A DNA stretch of 28,867 nucleotides from a virus, in the IMG/VR virus record IMGVR_UViG_3300021963_000509, positions 1-28,867 of that record; one strand, given 5' to 3'. Position 1 is the stretch's first letter; every line of letters begins with the position of its first letter. Below the pieces are notes generated by a model. That model was not told where the DNA came from. It saw only the letters and a list, made by a program, of their open reading frames with translations, and did not search any database. Shown here piece by piece: positions 20,667 to 28,308 of the stretch. The translations under genes and the position numbers were made by a program.

Positions 20667-21511
20667 TATAGCCCCGCCTTTTTGCTCTCGTAATTAGCGA
20701 TAATGCCTAGCCGCTTGATCATTTTTAACACTTGTATGTCAATAGACTTCTGGATAGTTCCAGAGCTGATAACGTTGTTAATCCACGGGATAGTATTAGT
20801 CATTTGAACGTAGGGCTTAGAGAAAGTCCCTAGCCCCGTTTGACTCTGATCGTTCACGCGGCCGCCGCCCGTGTGCCTGTATACCCATTTAGGGATACCG
20901 CGAAAGCCGCCTAATATGCCGGCGCAAACTGCCCAGCCTGACTTTGCGATACCCACGTTTCCCCTCTTATCTTTAAAATATCGGGCGAGAGGGTTGTCCT
21001 TTGTAACAATTTGCCGAACAAATTGATTCTTAGGCACTCTCTTTGATTTGCCATACCGAGCTGATTCGTGATGTTTCCCACCGTCAAATGGCCCGACTTG
21101 CGTGCCTACGTAAGGTTGCTGACGTATTCTATTTAGAAGATCTTGGGCAGATTCAGTTCGCCTGCGCTTACTCCCGCCTGTTTTGCCCAAGACAAGAGCT
21201 GCCAATGCCTTCGCCATCTGTTCAGCGTTTTGCGTCTTAGTCTTGCCGTTGGGTAGCGAAAGTTTGGCTATATCCTTAGAGGCGCTAGCTGCCGACTTGT
21301 ACACGCGATCAATATCTCTAGTGACTGCCTTTTCACCGACTTTCTTTACATCATTTCCTAGTCCGAACGGCTGCGTGGAATTAGCCAAGCTAACGCAAAG
21401 CATGCGTGCCTGTATCCGCATCTCCTTTGAAGCCTCGGCCTTGGTATTGCCGATAAAAGCCTTCATGGCTTTCTGCAGTTTGCTGGCGTCGACTGTTAAA
21501 CTGGCGCTCAT
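20666..21511 (-). CDS. Hypothetical tail-region protein before tape measure
   Basis: A 281-residue basic protein. The N-terminus (LTVDASKLQKAMKAFIGNTKAEA) is a helix resembling the start of HK97 gp10-like or minor tail proteins. The middle (about 120-200) is rich in Lys, Arg and Gly, and the end is mixed. No confident family is seen. Genes between tail chaperone and tape measure are uncommon, so this may be a tail component or a DNA-contacting minor protein. Its ATG overlaps the stop of the chaperone T extension. Confidence 0.5.
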   Translation of the reverse strand: MSASLTVDASKLQKAMKAFIGNTKAEASKEMRIQARMLCVSLANSTQPFGLGNDVKKVGEKAVTRDIDRVYKSAASASKDIAKLSLPNGKTKTQNAEQMAKALAALVLGKTGGSKRRRTESAQDLLNRIRQQPYVGTQVGPFDGGKHHESARYGKSKRVPKNQFVRQIVTKDNPLARYFKDKRGNVGIAKSGWAVCAGILGGFRGIPKWVYRHTGGGRVNDQSQTGLGTFSKPYVQMTNTIPWINNVISSGTIQKSIDIQVLKMIKRLGIIANYESKKAGL

Positions 21512-21717
21512 AATCCTAATAGCCTCTCCATGTCACGGATCTCTTTTCCTTCAATATGCGCCGCACGCCTTAGCTTTACGCCGTCTATAAACATAAAGAC
21601 GTGATCGGCCTGATTGACCGCTACCAGTGGCAATTCCCACAGAATATAATCCATTGGCCAGCCCGTATGTTTTGCCAGGACAAACACGCACGCGGCGGTT
21701 CCTCCTGGCGCTAGGCG
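21508..21717 (-). CDS. Tail assembly chaperone T extension made by -1 frameshifting
   Basis: A 69-codon frame with no good start, continuing the G-like gene in the -1 frame. It carries the conserved signature GWPMDYILWELPLVAVNQ typical of the T part of tail assembly chaperones. The slippery heptamer GGGAAAC (minus strand, 21717-21723) is positioned so that G-GGA-AAC in the zero frame slips to GGG-AAA-C. This bypasses the TAG at 21711-21713. The fusion would be about 195 residues. Its stop overlaps the next gene's ATG. An internal ATG exists, but its position loses conserved residues. Confidence 0.75.
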   Translation of the reverse strand, partial: RLAPGGTAACVFVLAKHTGWPMDYILWELPLVAVNQADHVFMFIDGVKLRRAAHIEGKEIRDMERLLGL

Positions 21718-22094
21718 TTTCCCGGCGGTGCGGCTATGGCTGAAGGGATAACGTTTACCCGCGCCTTATTAGCTTCTGACAAGATCGAAGAGCACATGAT
21801 TGAGGCGGTGTTTCGATCCTCCTCGCTCATCTCGGCAATCCAATCCATCAGCTTTTCTCTAAACGCATCTTTATCCCAAGCTAGACGGATCGCTCTTTTA
21901 CGATCTTCCGCCAGTAGGATATGCAGATATATAAATGACCAGACAAAGTAGATGGCAGAATCGCTATCATCCCGCACCTGAAGCATCAGCAGGCGGCTGC
22001 CTTCGGTGTAAGGCGCGAGCTTCTGATTTTTGAAGTAGCGGTCGGGCGAAATGAGGGAGTTGTCCAGCTCCTGTAATAATGCTTCTTCGCTCAT
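21711..22094 (-). CDS. Tail assembly chaperone, G-like
   Basis: A 127-residue helical acidic protein ending SAIAAPPGNA. It occupies the place of lambda gpG, just upstream of the tape measure region. The last codons contain a GGGAAAC slippery site, from which a minority of ribosomes should make a G-T fusion that recruits tape measure and tube proteins. There is no other enzyme-like feature. The start overlaps the preceding gene's stop (ATGA). The identification rests on the frameshift signal plus synteny. Confidence 0.75.
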   Translation of the reverse strand: MSEEALLQELDNSLISPDRYFKNQKLAPYTEGSRLLMLQVRDDSDSAIYFVWSFIYLHILLAEDRKRAIRLAWDKDAFREKLMDWIAEMSEEDRNTASIMCSSILSEANKARVNVIPSAIAAPPGNA

Positions 22095-22465
22095 AGTTTT
22101 TTAATCATCGCCCGCTTTAATTCGGGGCTTGCCCTTTCTGAAATGAGTAGCGTTTGGCTACCACGCTTAATCGATAGGATGGGTTCGGCACGCTTCATCA
22201 GGCCCAGAAGTGTCTCTCTGTTCTCCAGAGCCGCACGCACGTATCTAATGGCGGCCTCTGGCTCAGATTTCATATCTGCCCAGGTGCGCTCCATTTCGGC
22301 TTTTGCATCCTGATCGCCGCCCGTGTTGAACCAGAACGTGAATTTTCTGTGGCCACCTTCTTCGACGATGCAGGTTACCGGATCGGATTCTCTAAGCTTT
22401 GCGCCAAAGGCCGCGACGGCCGCAGCCACTTTTATGTTTGTCGTTCCCCAGAAGCTATCAACCAT
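22091..22465 (-). CDS. Hypothetical tail-region protein
   Basis: A 124-residue protein: an N-terminal helix (IKVAAAVAAFGAKLRES), a strand HRKFTFWFNTGG, then helices rich in Glu, Arg and Lys. No family is recognised. It lies between the tail tube and chaperone genes and is coupled to the chaperone. A second chaperone or tail-tube assembly factor would fit that slot. It follows a strong hairpin after the tube gene, so its expression may be lower than the tube's. Confidence 0.5.
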   Translation of the reverse strand: MVDSFWGTTNIKVAAAVAAFGAKLRESDPVTCIVEEGGHRKFTFWFNTGGDQDAKAEMERTWADMKSEPEAAIRYVRAALENRETLLGLMKRAEPILSIKRGSQTLLISERASPELKRAMIKKL

Positions 22466-22478
22466 TTTAGGATCTCAT

Positions 22479-22498
22479 TAACCCGCCGGAGCGGGTTA
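22479..22498 (-). terminator. UNCG-capped hairpin at the end of the tail tube gene
   Basis: TAACCCGC and GCGGGTTA form an 8-bp perfect stem around UCCG, which closes as C(UNCG)G, an extra-stable RNA tetraloop. The stop codon TAA is the first part of the stem. No T run follows, so it is probably an attenuator or a 3' end that protects abundant tube mRNA rather than a full terminator. Confidence 0.6.
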
Positions 22499-22843
22499 GC
22501 TCATGTTAGGGAATCGAGTCGCCGATACGTCCACCGTGACGAATCCTTCGCTAGTACGATTAACGGTGACGCTATCGACTACGATCTTACCGCCGGTGCT
22601 GGTGGCATTTGCCAAGGTTGTGAGGACTGCGCCTGCGGTTGTCGCATAAGCGCCTGTGATGGTGGTAGAGAATGAGAAGGAATCAGTGGGGTTATACATT
22701 GCCGCCCCAACCACCTCGCCGCTCGCGTTGCGAATTTCTGCACGCTCGACGTTGCGGGTTTCTGTGAAAGATTGCACCAACCCACCGGCTTCAGCAGTAA
22801 TGCCAAACTGTAGGCCCGTTGTTCCGATTGTTGTGGCTGCCAT
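22496..22843 (-). CDS. Tail tube (major tail) protein candidate
   Basis: A 115-residue beta-rich protein with NASGEVVGAAMYNPTDSFSFSTTITG in the middle and a DVSATRFPN end. Size, composition and position fit a small tail tube protein that polymerises around the tape measure: after tail completion, before chaperone and tape measure, followed by a strong hairpin. No enzymatic residues are seen. A TTGACA boundary motif lies 16 bases before the ATG. The tube role rests on synteny and the general look of the sequence. Confidence 0.6.
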   Translation of the reverse strand: MAATTIGTTGLQFGITAEAGGLVQSFTETRNVERAEIRNASGEVVGAAMYNPTDSFSFSTTITGAYATTAGAVLTTLANATSTGGKIVVDSVTVNRTSEGFVTVDVSATRFPNMS

Positions 22844-22861
22844 ATTGCCTTAAATTTTGTG

Positions 22862-23308
22862 TCAACTCGCGATTGAATTCGGTTGTGCGATGACTGCCAG
22901 CTTGTAGGTGCGACGCATTGTACGCTCTTCATCGTCGGCCTCTGGCTCAATAGAATCCACCTTGGCGTTGTAACAGCGGGCAGATCCGATGGCCGTGGTG
23001 GCGTTTAACCTAGTCGCCAACGGGCTTGAATCATAGAAAGCCTGCAGAACCTTGGAGCATTTTCGAGTGTGTGCATCAAGGGTTGTGTCGTCATAAGAAT
23101 CATCCACCACGATTTCAACTGGCACGCTAAACACGCCAGATCCCTGCACCGGCTCTTCCGTTCCTAGCGTTGCTTTTATTACAATAGAGGGTGACAAGTT
23201 TTCCGTCTTGTCGTGGGACAAGTGATAAGTCACCCCGGTAACGGTTGTGGTTAGAAGCTCTTGAAAAGCAGCTTCAATTAGACGATCGAGCATGGTGACG
23301 GCGGGCAT
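22862..23308 (-). CDS. Tail terminator / tail completion protein candidate
   Basis: A 148-residue alpha/beta protein, helix first (MLDRLIEAAFQELLTTT) then strands (FSVPVEIVVDDSYDD) and a final TYKLAVIAQ strand. This arrangement resembles gpU-like tail terminators, and it directly precedes the tube gene. A clear AGAGGAG ribosome site lies before the ATG. It is the first morphogenesis gene after the metabolic cassette. Confidence 0.55.
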   Translation of the reverse strand: MPAVTMLDRLIEAAFQELLTTTVTGVTYHLSHDKTENLSPSIVIKATLGTEEPVQGSGVFSVPVEIVVDDSYDDTTLDAHTRKCSKVLQAFYDSSPLATRLNATTAIGSARCYNAKVDSIEPEADDEERTMRRTYKLAVIAQPNSIAS

Positions 23309-23325
23309 ATTCTAAACTCCTCTTG

Positions 23326-23940
23326 TCACCAGATCGGGCGAATGGACGGATCAAATGTGACCATGGCTTTACATCCAGCGCCACCATGCGGAAACGTTGG
23401 GGTGTAGTGGTATCGCTTGACGCAATCAGGCCAAGTCATCGTGGCCTTTCCCCTGGCTGCCTTTGGCGTATCCACGGATCGATCGTTATCCTCGACAATA
23501 AAGGTGCAGGGTAGATCTGCCCCAGCCACGTAGTTTACGGCCTCATAAAAATGGCCCTCATCCTCAGCTCCATCGCCCAAGAAGCACCAAACTTTTGCCG
23601 GGCTTCCCTGCTCTTTTAATGTGTGCGCCACTCCGGCCGCTATCCCGCAAGTGCCAGCCAACACGCTTGACGTGTAGAAATTTAGTTTACGGTCAAAGAC
23701 AAACATGGAACGACCTTCTTTAATCATTTGCTCAAGCACGTCAGGATCTCCGCCAGAGAGCAGATAGTGATAGTGGGATCTGTGGCTTGAGAAGATCCAA
23801 TCGCCTGGCTTGATGTCTTTGAATATCTCGATGAGCTGATCTTCATTCCCCCCGCATAGGTGAATCAGATATGGCAGCTTGCCCTGCTCAAATAGCGCCT
23901 TAATGCGCAGTTCAAAATCAATCAGATCCTGCTTGTTCAT
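23326..23940 (-). CDS. ThDP-dependent enzyme, E1-alpha-like (PP-domain) subunit
   Basis: A 204-residue protein matching the thiamine-diphosphate-binding half of 2-oxo-acid dehydrogenase E1-alpha and transketolase-like enzymes. It has FSSHRSHYHYLLSGGD (His53, His56), a Gly-rich GTCGIAAGVAHTLK helix, and the ThDP and metal motif GDG at 122-124 followed by 27 residues and Asn152 (EDNDRSV). The canonical family has about 320-370 residues, so it is a minimal form. Its partner is the E1-beta-like gene at 25025-25543, across the radical SAM gene. The product is unknown. Both halves together could bind ThDP and transfer an acyl or ketol group to a sugar. Confidence 0.8.
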   Translation of the reverse strand: MNKQDLIDFELRIKALFEQGKLPYLIHLCGGNEDQLIEIFKDIKPGDWIFSSHRSHYHYLLSGGDPDVLEQMIKEGRSMFVFDRKLNFYTSSVLAGTCGIAAGVAHTLKEQGSPAKVWCFLGDGAEDEGHFYEAVNYVAGADLPCTFIVEDNDRSVDTPKAARGKATMTWPDCVKRYHYTPTFPHGGAGCKAMVTFDPSIRPIW

Positions 23941-25031
23941 ACAAAGGCGTCGTGACTATCGGTGGCCAGCTTTTCAAACAGTGCCACCTTGGCGTGATTT
24001 GCGCATTCATGCAGGCAACTAACGCCAGGGTTAAAGTTTTTGTGCCATGCTCTCGCCTCTTCTCCGAACCATGCCTGGCTAAATGATTGATCCTTCATGG
24101 AGGCGATCCGGCCGTGATTGCTGTATGCGGTATTGTGGCATGCGTAGATATTGAGATCCGCACCTACCACGCAAACGGCCTGAGCGTAAAGACAGCGATG
24201 GAATGGCCGAACGGGCGACTTGCTTGGACTATCCAGATCGTAGGTCGTGTTAATGGTAAAATCTGAATCGCAAAAAGATTGGCACTCGGCCAGTTGTTCC
24301 CTCACCCTGGTTGCAATCGTGTTGTGATATTCTTTAAAGTTCTGCACGTACACGGGCGAAAAGCGGACGTTACTCACGCCTGAATCCTTGAGCTGCTTAG
24401 CAAACGGAACTAGTCCCTCGTAATTGTAGCGGGTAATAATAAAGTTAATCCCAAGATCGCAGCTCTCTGTTTTCGTGTTAGAAAAGTTTTTTATATTCTG
24501 CATCACGGAATCAAACGATCTGTCTGGAACGTTACGGCTCGACGCCATCTGCTCTGCGCTTGTGTAGTCCATCGAAATCCTCACCCACTTTGCTTTGCCC
24601 AATACTTCCGCCCTTTCCCCCGCAAGCAGTTGGCCGTTGGTAATAATGGATAGATCTAATCCAGACGAGACTGTCTTAGTCATAATCTCGACAATGTCTT
24701 TATGCAGCAAAGGCTCTCCGCCACCGCTAAAGGTGACGGCTTTAGTTCCGATGTTTGAAAGATCCTCTATTAGTTCTAGCGCCTTATCTCGTGGCATGAC
24801 GTCCCGCTCGTTCATGCTGGTGTGCATGCCAGCCTGTAGGTGCAAGTCAGGCCGATCCTTTGGCCGAGTTGTGCCGTCAGAATAGACGCAGAAACGGCAG
24901 GCGTGGTTACAGATATTCGTCGGCTTAATCCGCACGTAGATGGGTGCGGTGATAATATCGTCGCGAAAGCTGGCGATCTTATCCGGGAACGAAAAGATTT
25001 TAAGGTCGCTGTACTTGTTCTGCTTCACCAC
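23937..25031 (-). CDS. Radical SAM enzyme with SPASM-like C-terminus
   Basis: A 364-residue radical S-adenosylmethionine enzyme. The iron-sulfur motif is CNHACRFC (Cys41, 45, 48). FSGGGEPLLH (about 101-110) is the SAM-binding glycine-rich motif. The C-terminal part (about 275-345) has a SPASM-like set of cysteines (RCLYAQAVCVVGADLNIYACHN and SCLHECANH) that would hold auxiliary clusters. SPASM enzymes modify peptides, sugars or other substrates by radical chemistry. The gene sits between the two ThDP subunits, so it may prepare or modify the same compound. It begins with GTG (two adjacent GTGs) after an AAAGGA site. Function within the phage is unknown. Confidence 0.82.
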   Translation of the reverse strand: MVKQNKYSDLKIFSFPDKIASFRDDIITAPIYVRIKPTNICNHACRFCVYSDGTTRPKDRPDLHLQAGMHTSMNERDVMPRDKALELIEDLSNIGTKAVTFSGGGEPLLHKDIVEIMTKTVSSGLDLSIITNGQLLAGERAEVLGKAKWVRISMDYTSAEQMASSRNVPDRSFDSVMQNIKNFSNTKTESCDLGINFIITRYNYEGLVPFAKQLKDSGVSNVRFSPVYVQNFKEYHNTIATRVREQLAECQSFCDSDFTINTTYDLDSPSKSPVRPFHRCLYAQAVCVVGADLNIYACHNTAYSNHGRIASMKDQSFSQAWFGEEARAWHKNFNPGVSCLHECANHAKVALFEKLATDSHDAFV

Positions 25032-25543
25032 TCATCCTTTCGCTCAACCAGCATCGTGGATGTCCCAGCGCTCAGTCTGTGCAGTGCGTTTTGATATTCG
25101 CTCACTACGCTTTCCTTCTTTAGTTCTACGATTGGGAAATCGATCATTTTCCTAAGAGCTTCGGTAAAGTCCTGCGTATGGGTTGGCCCCGTGTAGAGCG
25201 GCTTGTTTTTGTTTCCTATAACTACCCGCAAGATGGCGGCAGGCTTGAATTGATTGCAGCTAATGTGCTGAGCTGCGCCCAGGTGATTCACAATGGCGTC
25301 CAGTGCATTGAGAATAAAATCCATCCGCTCAATAAAGACGACGGGTTTAAGCCCGGCCAAACTCAGGCCCGTGGCTAGTCCTACCATCAGATTTTCAGCG
25401 ACAGGCGTTTCAATCAGTTGTGAATCCGCAACATTATTGAGCGTGCCTGCTGCCCGGCCGCCTATCTTTACCCCGTAGCCTATAAACCTGACGGCCGGAT
25501 CGGCCGCCAATAAATCCATTGCCTGAGTCAGCTCCTTCTTCAC
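25025..25543 (-). CDS. ThDP-dependent enzyme, E1-beta-like (PYR-domain) subunit
   Basis: A 172-residue protein equal to the pyrimidine-binding domain of E1-beta/transketolase. IETPVAENLMVGLATGLSLAG carries the conserved catalytic Glu50, then PVVFIERMDFILNALDAIVNHLG and a GPTHTQDFTEALR loop. The usual C-terminal transketolase domain (another 150 residues) is missing. With the alpha-like subunit it would supply one complete ThDP site at a subunit interface. The GTG start overlaps the TGA of the GT9-like gene. The compact two-piece enzyme is unusual for a phage. Confidence 0.78.
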   Translation of the reverse strand: MKKELTQAMDLLAADPAVRFIGYGVKIGGRAAGTLNNVADSQLIETPVAENLMVGLATGLSLAGLKPVVFIERMDFILNALDAIVNHLGAAQHISCNQFKPAAILRVVIGNKNKPLYTGPTHTQDFTEALRKMIDFPIVELKKESVVSEYQNALHRLSAGTSTMLVERKDEW

Positions 25544-26304
25544 AGCAACCCTTCCTCTTCAAGAATATGGAGGGCGTGAAATGCGCTCCTAGCCATCTGA
25601 CCGCGTTCGGTAAATATGACTGTCTCGGTATCTGCACACAGCAAATGGAAGGCATTTTTGTTGTGAACGTTTAGGCACGGCCAACTCGGCCCGGTGGATG
25701 TACCGATGACGGCTTTTGCCTTTGCAGCCGTCGCCCCTATCCAAGTCACATTCTTGTTATCAAATGCCGGGCATAATCCAGTATCGACTGTGCTGATTAC
25801 CCGATGGCCCTTGCTAACTAGTTTAGATACTAGGTTGCGAAAGTCGTCGGGGTTAAAGTTTGTGAATTGACCAGACAGCCCTGGCGAATTTATCACAACA
25901 ATGTCGAAATCTGGTGCCATCGGAATGAAAGAATCTAAAGCCGGATAGTCAAACAGGAGGTCATCGACTTTCCGAATTGGATTCTTTACGCACATCCTGC
26001 TGGCCAGTTCCTCAAACCAGCATAGATGAAATTTGGCGAAGTTTAATTTGTCGGGATGACGCTCCCAATATCCGCCTGCATTACGCCAAGAATCAATACT
26101 ATCGGCTGGCGCTTGATCGATGGGCCTAATGTGTAGGCGTAAAGATATGTCGCTACGCAAGGCATCAATCTCCTCAAACTTGCACAGCTCTGGATTATGA
26201 TAGTGAGTAATCTCGAGATCTGGATTTTGCAGGCATAGCCGACGTAGAAAGTTTAACTGCACCAAGTTGTCGCCCAAACGCAGTGCGTTGTGGGTGTGAA
26301 TCAC
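25540..26304 (-). CDS. GT9-like (heptosyltransferase-fold) protein
   Basis: A 254-residue protein resembling the ADP-heptose-type GT9 glycosyltransferases. It begins with NALRLGDNLVQLNFLRRL, the usual N-terminal motif, and has a Rossmann-like centre (FDIVVINSPGLSGQF). The late motif KAVIGTSTGPSWPCLNV resembles the GT9 'GPxxH' loop. Family members have 300-350 residues, so this one is short. It could transfer a sugar made by the rest of the cassette, or act as a glycan-binding relative without activity. GTG start, GTGA junction with the double glycosyltransferase. Confidence 0.65.
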   Translation of the reverse strand: MIHTHNALRLGDNLVQLNFLRRLCLQNPDLEITHYHNPELCKFEEIDALRSDISLRLHIRPIDQAPADSIDSWRNAGGYWERHPDKLNFAKFHLCWFEELASRMCVKNPIRKVDDLLFDYPALDSFIPMAPDFDIVVINSPGLSGQFTNFNPDDFRNLVSKLVSKGHRVISTVDTGLCPAFDNKNVTWIGATAAKAKAVIGTSTGPSWPCLNVHNKNAFHLLCADTETVIFTERGQMARSAFHALHILEEEGLL

Positions 26305-27986
26305 GGGTTGCGTTCCTTAAATATCTTTTCGCCAAGCTCATAGTTCTCCTTGGCGTTGTGGCGTTTAAATTCCTCATCCTGTGCTGCACCCGTGAAGAGC
26401 GGATTATTGTGAGTGAATACGATGTCCTTAGCGGGAATGATTACGCCGTCGTATGCAGCCCTTTTAGAAAATTCGTTATCTGAGAATATGCCGGAGCAAG
26501 CGTCATATTCGGCGGCAAACATGGCGCCCTGATCTTGCAGTCGTGCTTTGGTTAGGATTGCCATGCACAGCAGATCGTCTTTGCGGTGGCCGTCGGAAAT
26601 CGCCAGTACCTTGGGCTTGCTGGTATCGCCAATCCTGTCGCTGATTATCTTGTCCCAATGCAGCGGAGGGTCCCAATCGTCGGAGCCTTGAATGATAATC
26701 TCTCCACGGGCTACTTCGGCTGCCCTGTTCCATGCGGCAATACATCCGCCTTTGCCTTTAACGATTCCCCAATTTTTCAGCATGTCGGCTTTAGGGTCGT
26801 CATCGTCGACCGAGTAGATCCACTCGACTGACGCTGGATCTGCCGCCTTTTTCATCCACAAAATGCGGGCGTTGATGGCTTCCTGTGGGCGGCCTCGCGT
26901 GGCGTGACAGACAGTAATCTTTACGGGCTTCTGTGCCCGCCACATGTTCTCAATCTTTTCTGCCTCGGCCGTATCGCCGACGGCCTTACATGCCGCAAGG
27001 TATAGATCGATGCACTCAAAGTCGTAAACAGTGCGCTGGGCGTTCCAGATCTTCACGCCCGGATCGGGCTGCACCATGGCCGATTTTAGCAAGTGATAAG
27101 CCTGCAACCACGCACCCACGCTGGCCTCTTCCCTGGCTAAATAGTAAATCGCTTCCCTACGCCCCGGGTTCATCTGATGTGCCTTTTGGTACAAACCAAT
27201 CCTAACCGTGCGATCTTGCGTGGCTGTCGCTTGATTGCAGGCGGCCTCGTAAGCCAGTGTTGCCTCTTGCCCCGGCCAGACGGCCGCAACGTGCGACCAA
27301 GGCTCTGATTCCGTCCTGCGATTGCCTAAGAATAGTTCCTGCTGGTAGTAGTAGGCATACTTGCCCGCCTCGCTTAACTGGCCTTGAAGGATGCGAAGAT
27401 TCCGATCGGCGCTGTTTGGCTTATAGCCACCGGGGTGATGCTCTACCCATACCGTCTGCTCGCCTACAGATTCTAACCCAGCATTAGGCAACAGCGCCTC
27501 ATGCACTGCGTAGTTCCACCTCCCAGACCATACGCCGTCTATACGCCGCACCATGCGCTCACGTACTGGCCTTAATTTGGCGTTTATAACGTCATAGACG
27601 CCAGCATAGATGCCGAGCTTGGGATTCTGCTCAAACGCTTCCACGCCCCTTTTAAGAGCGTTTTTAAGGTCTTTATGGGGCAAGTCATCGCAATCCACCC
27701 ATACCGCATAGTCGCCGGTGCAGGCATCCAGTGCGGTATTGCGGGCGGCGGCAAAGTTGTCGACGTGGGGCCAACTTGCCCCTGCCGGTGCGTTTTTATA
27801 TTCAACTATCTTGGCCCCTGACTTTTCGGCAATCGCCCGCGTGCCATCGTCAGGCCGAGCGCCCTGGGCCATGCAAATTACCAGCTCATCGCAGTATGGT
27901 AAAAATGCCGTTACAAAGCGCTGCATGAATTGCGCCTCGTGCCCGGCGATTGCGTAAATGGAGATTTTAGGATTTCGAGTGACCAC
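26301..27986 (-). CDS. Double glycosyltransferase with helical linker
   Basis: A 561-residue protein. Residues 1-200 are a GT2 glycosyltransferase (KISIYAIAGHEAQFMQRF; the D-x-D in WVDCDD, Asp98 and Asp100, and YAVHEALLPNAG). Residues about 205-350 are TPR-like helices. Residues about 353-540 form a second GT-A-like domain: KITVCHATRGRPQEA, a nucleotide-binding acidic run DDDD (394-397) and SDDWDP (435-440). It may add two sugars in turn. Targets could be virion proteins or the host surface. The GTG start is 2 bases after the stop of the preceding gene. It is the first gene of the cassette transcribed. Confidence 0.75.
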   Translation of the reverse strand: MVTRNPKISIYAIAGHEAQFMQRFVTAFLPYCDELVICMAQGARPDDGTRAIAEKSGAKIVEYKNAPAGASWPHVDNFAAARNTALDACTGDYAVWVDCDDLPHKDLKNALKRGVEAFEQNPKLGIYAGVYDVINAKLRPVRERMVRRIDGVWSGRWNYAVHEALLPNAGLESVGEQTVWVEHHPGGYKPNSADRNLRILQGQLSEAGKYAYYYQQELFLGNRRTESEPWSHVAAVWPGQEATLAYEAACNQATATQDRTVRIGLYQKAHQMNPGRREAIYYLAREEASVGAWLQAYHLLKSAMVQPDPGVKIWNAQRTVYDFECIDLYLAACKAVGDTAEAEKIENMWRAQKPVKITVCHATRGRPQEAINARILWMKKAADPASVEWIYSVDDDDPKADMLKNWGIVKGKGGCIAAWNRAAEVARGEIIIQGSDDWDPPLHWDKIISDRIGDTSKPKVLAISDGHRKDDLLCMAILTKARLQDQGAMFAAEYDACSGIFSDNEFSKRAAYDGVIIPAKDIVFTHNNPLFTGAAQDEEFKRHNAKENYELGEKIFKERNP

Positions 27987-27988
27987 GG

Positions 27989-28288
27989 TTAAATCTCTCG
28001 CAACCCGAGCACGTAACTACCGATAGAAGTATCAATCGATGCCACCCGATAGCTGACCGAGTTGGCCAGCAGAATAGAACCAATGGTGGGAGCGGTGGCC
28101 ATGTTCGCCACGTCGATGGTAAAGGTGGAGTTTAGATCCAGATCAAACCCGCCCAGCTCCACTGTTTCTTTGCGGGTGATCGTCGAAAGGATACCAGTGA
28201 CGCCAGTAGAACCAATGGTGGCCGCTGTACCAGTTTGAGCATAAAGAGCGGCCAGACTTTCTTTTAACGCTTCTGTGAATTCAGACAT
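27989..28288 (-). CDS. Head-tail joining / head completion candidate
   Basis: A 99-residue protein with a long helix (MSEFTEALKESLAALYAQTG) followed by beta strands (TVELGGFDLDLNSTFTIDVA; SVSYRVASIDTSIGSYVLGLREI). The pattern resembles small lambda gpFII-type head-tail joining proteins. Its position right after the major capsid gene fits. No other motif is visible. It precedes the metabolic cassette by two bases, so the cassette is cotranscribed with head genes. Confidence 0.5.
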   Translation of the reverse strand: MSEFTEALKESLAALYAQTGTAATIGSTGVTGILSTITRKETVELGGFDLDLNSTFTIDVANMATAPTIGSILLANSVSYRVASIDTSIGSYVLGLREI

Positions 28289-28308
28289 GAGGATTTCTTA
28301 AAGTGGAA

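Noticed and set aside
23326-27986. GTG start codons as a sign that the cassette is foreign
   Set aside because: Four of five cassette genes start with GTG, but so do the endolysin, MazG-like, phosphoesterase and Vsr-like genes at similar GTGA junctions, so this is general for the phage.
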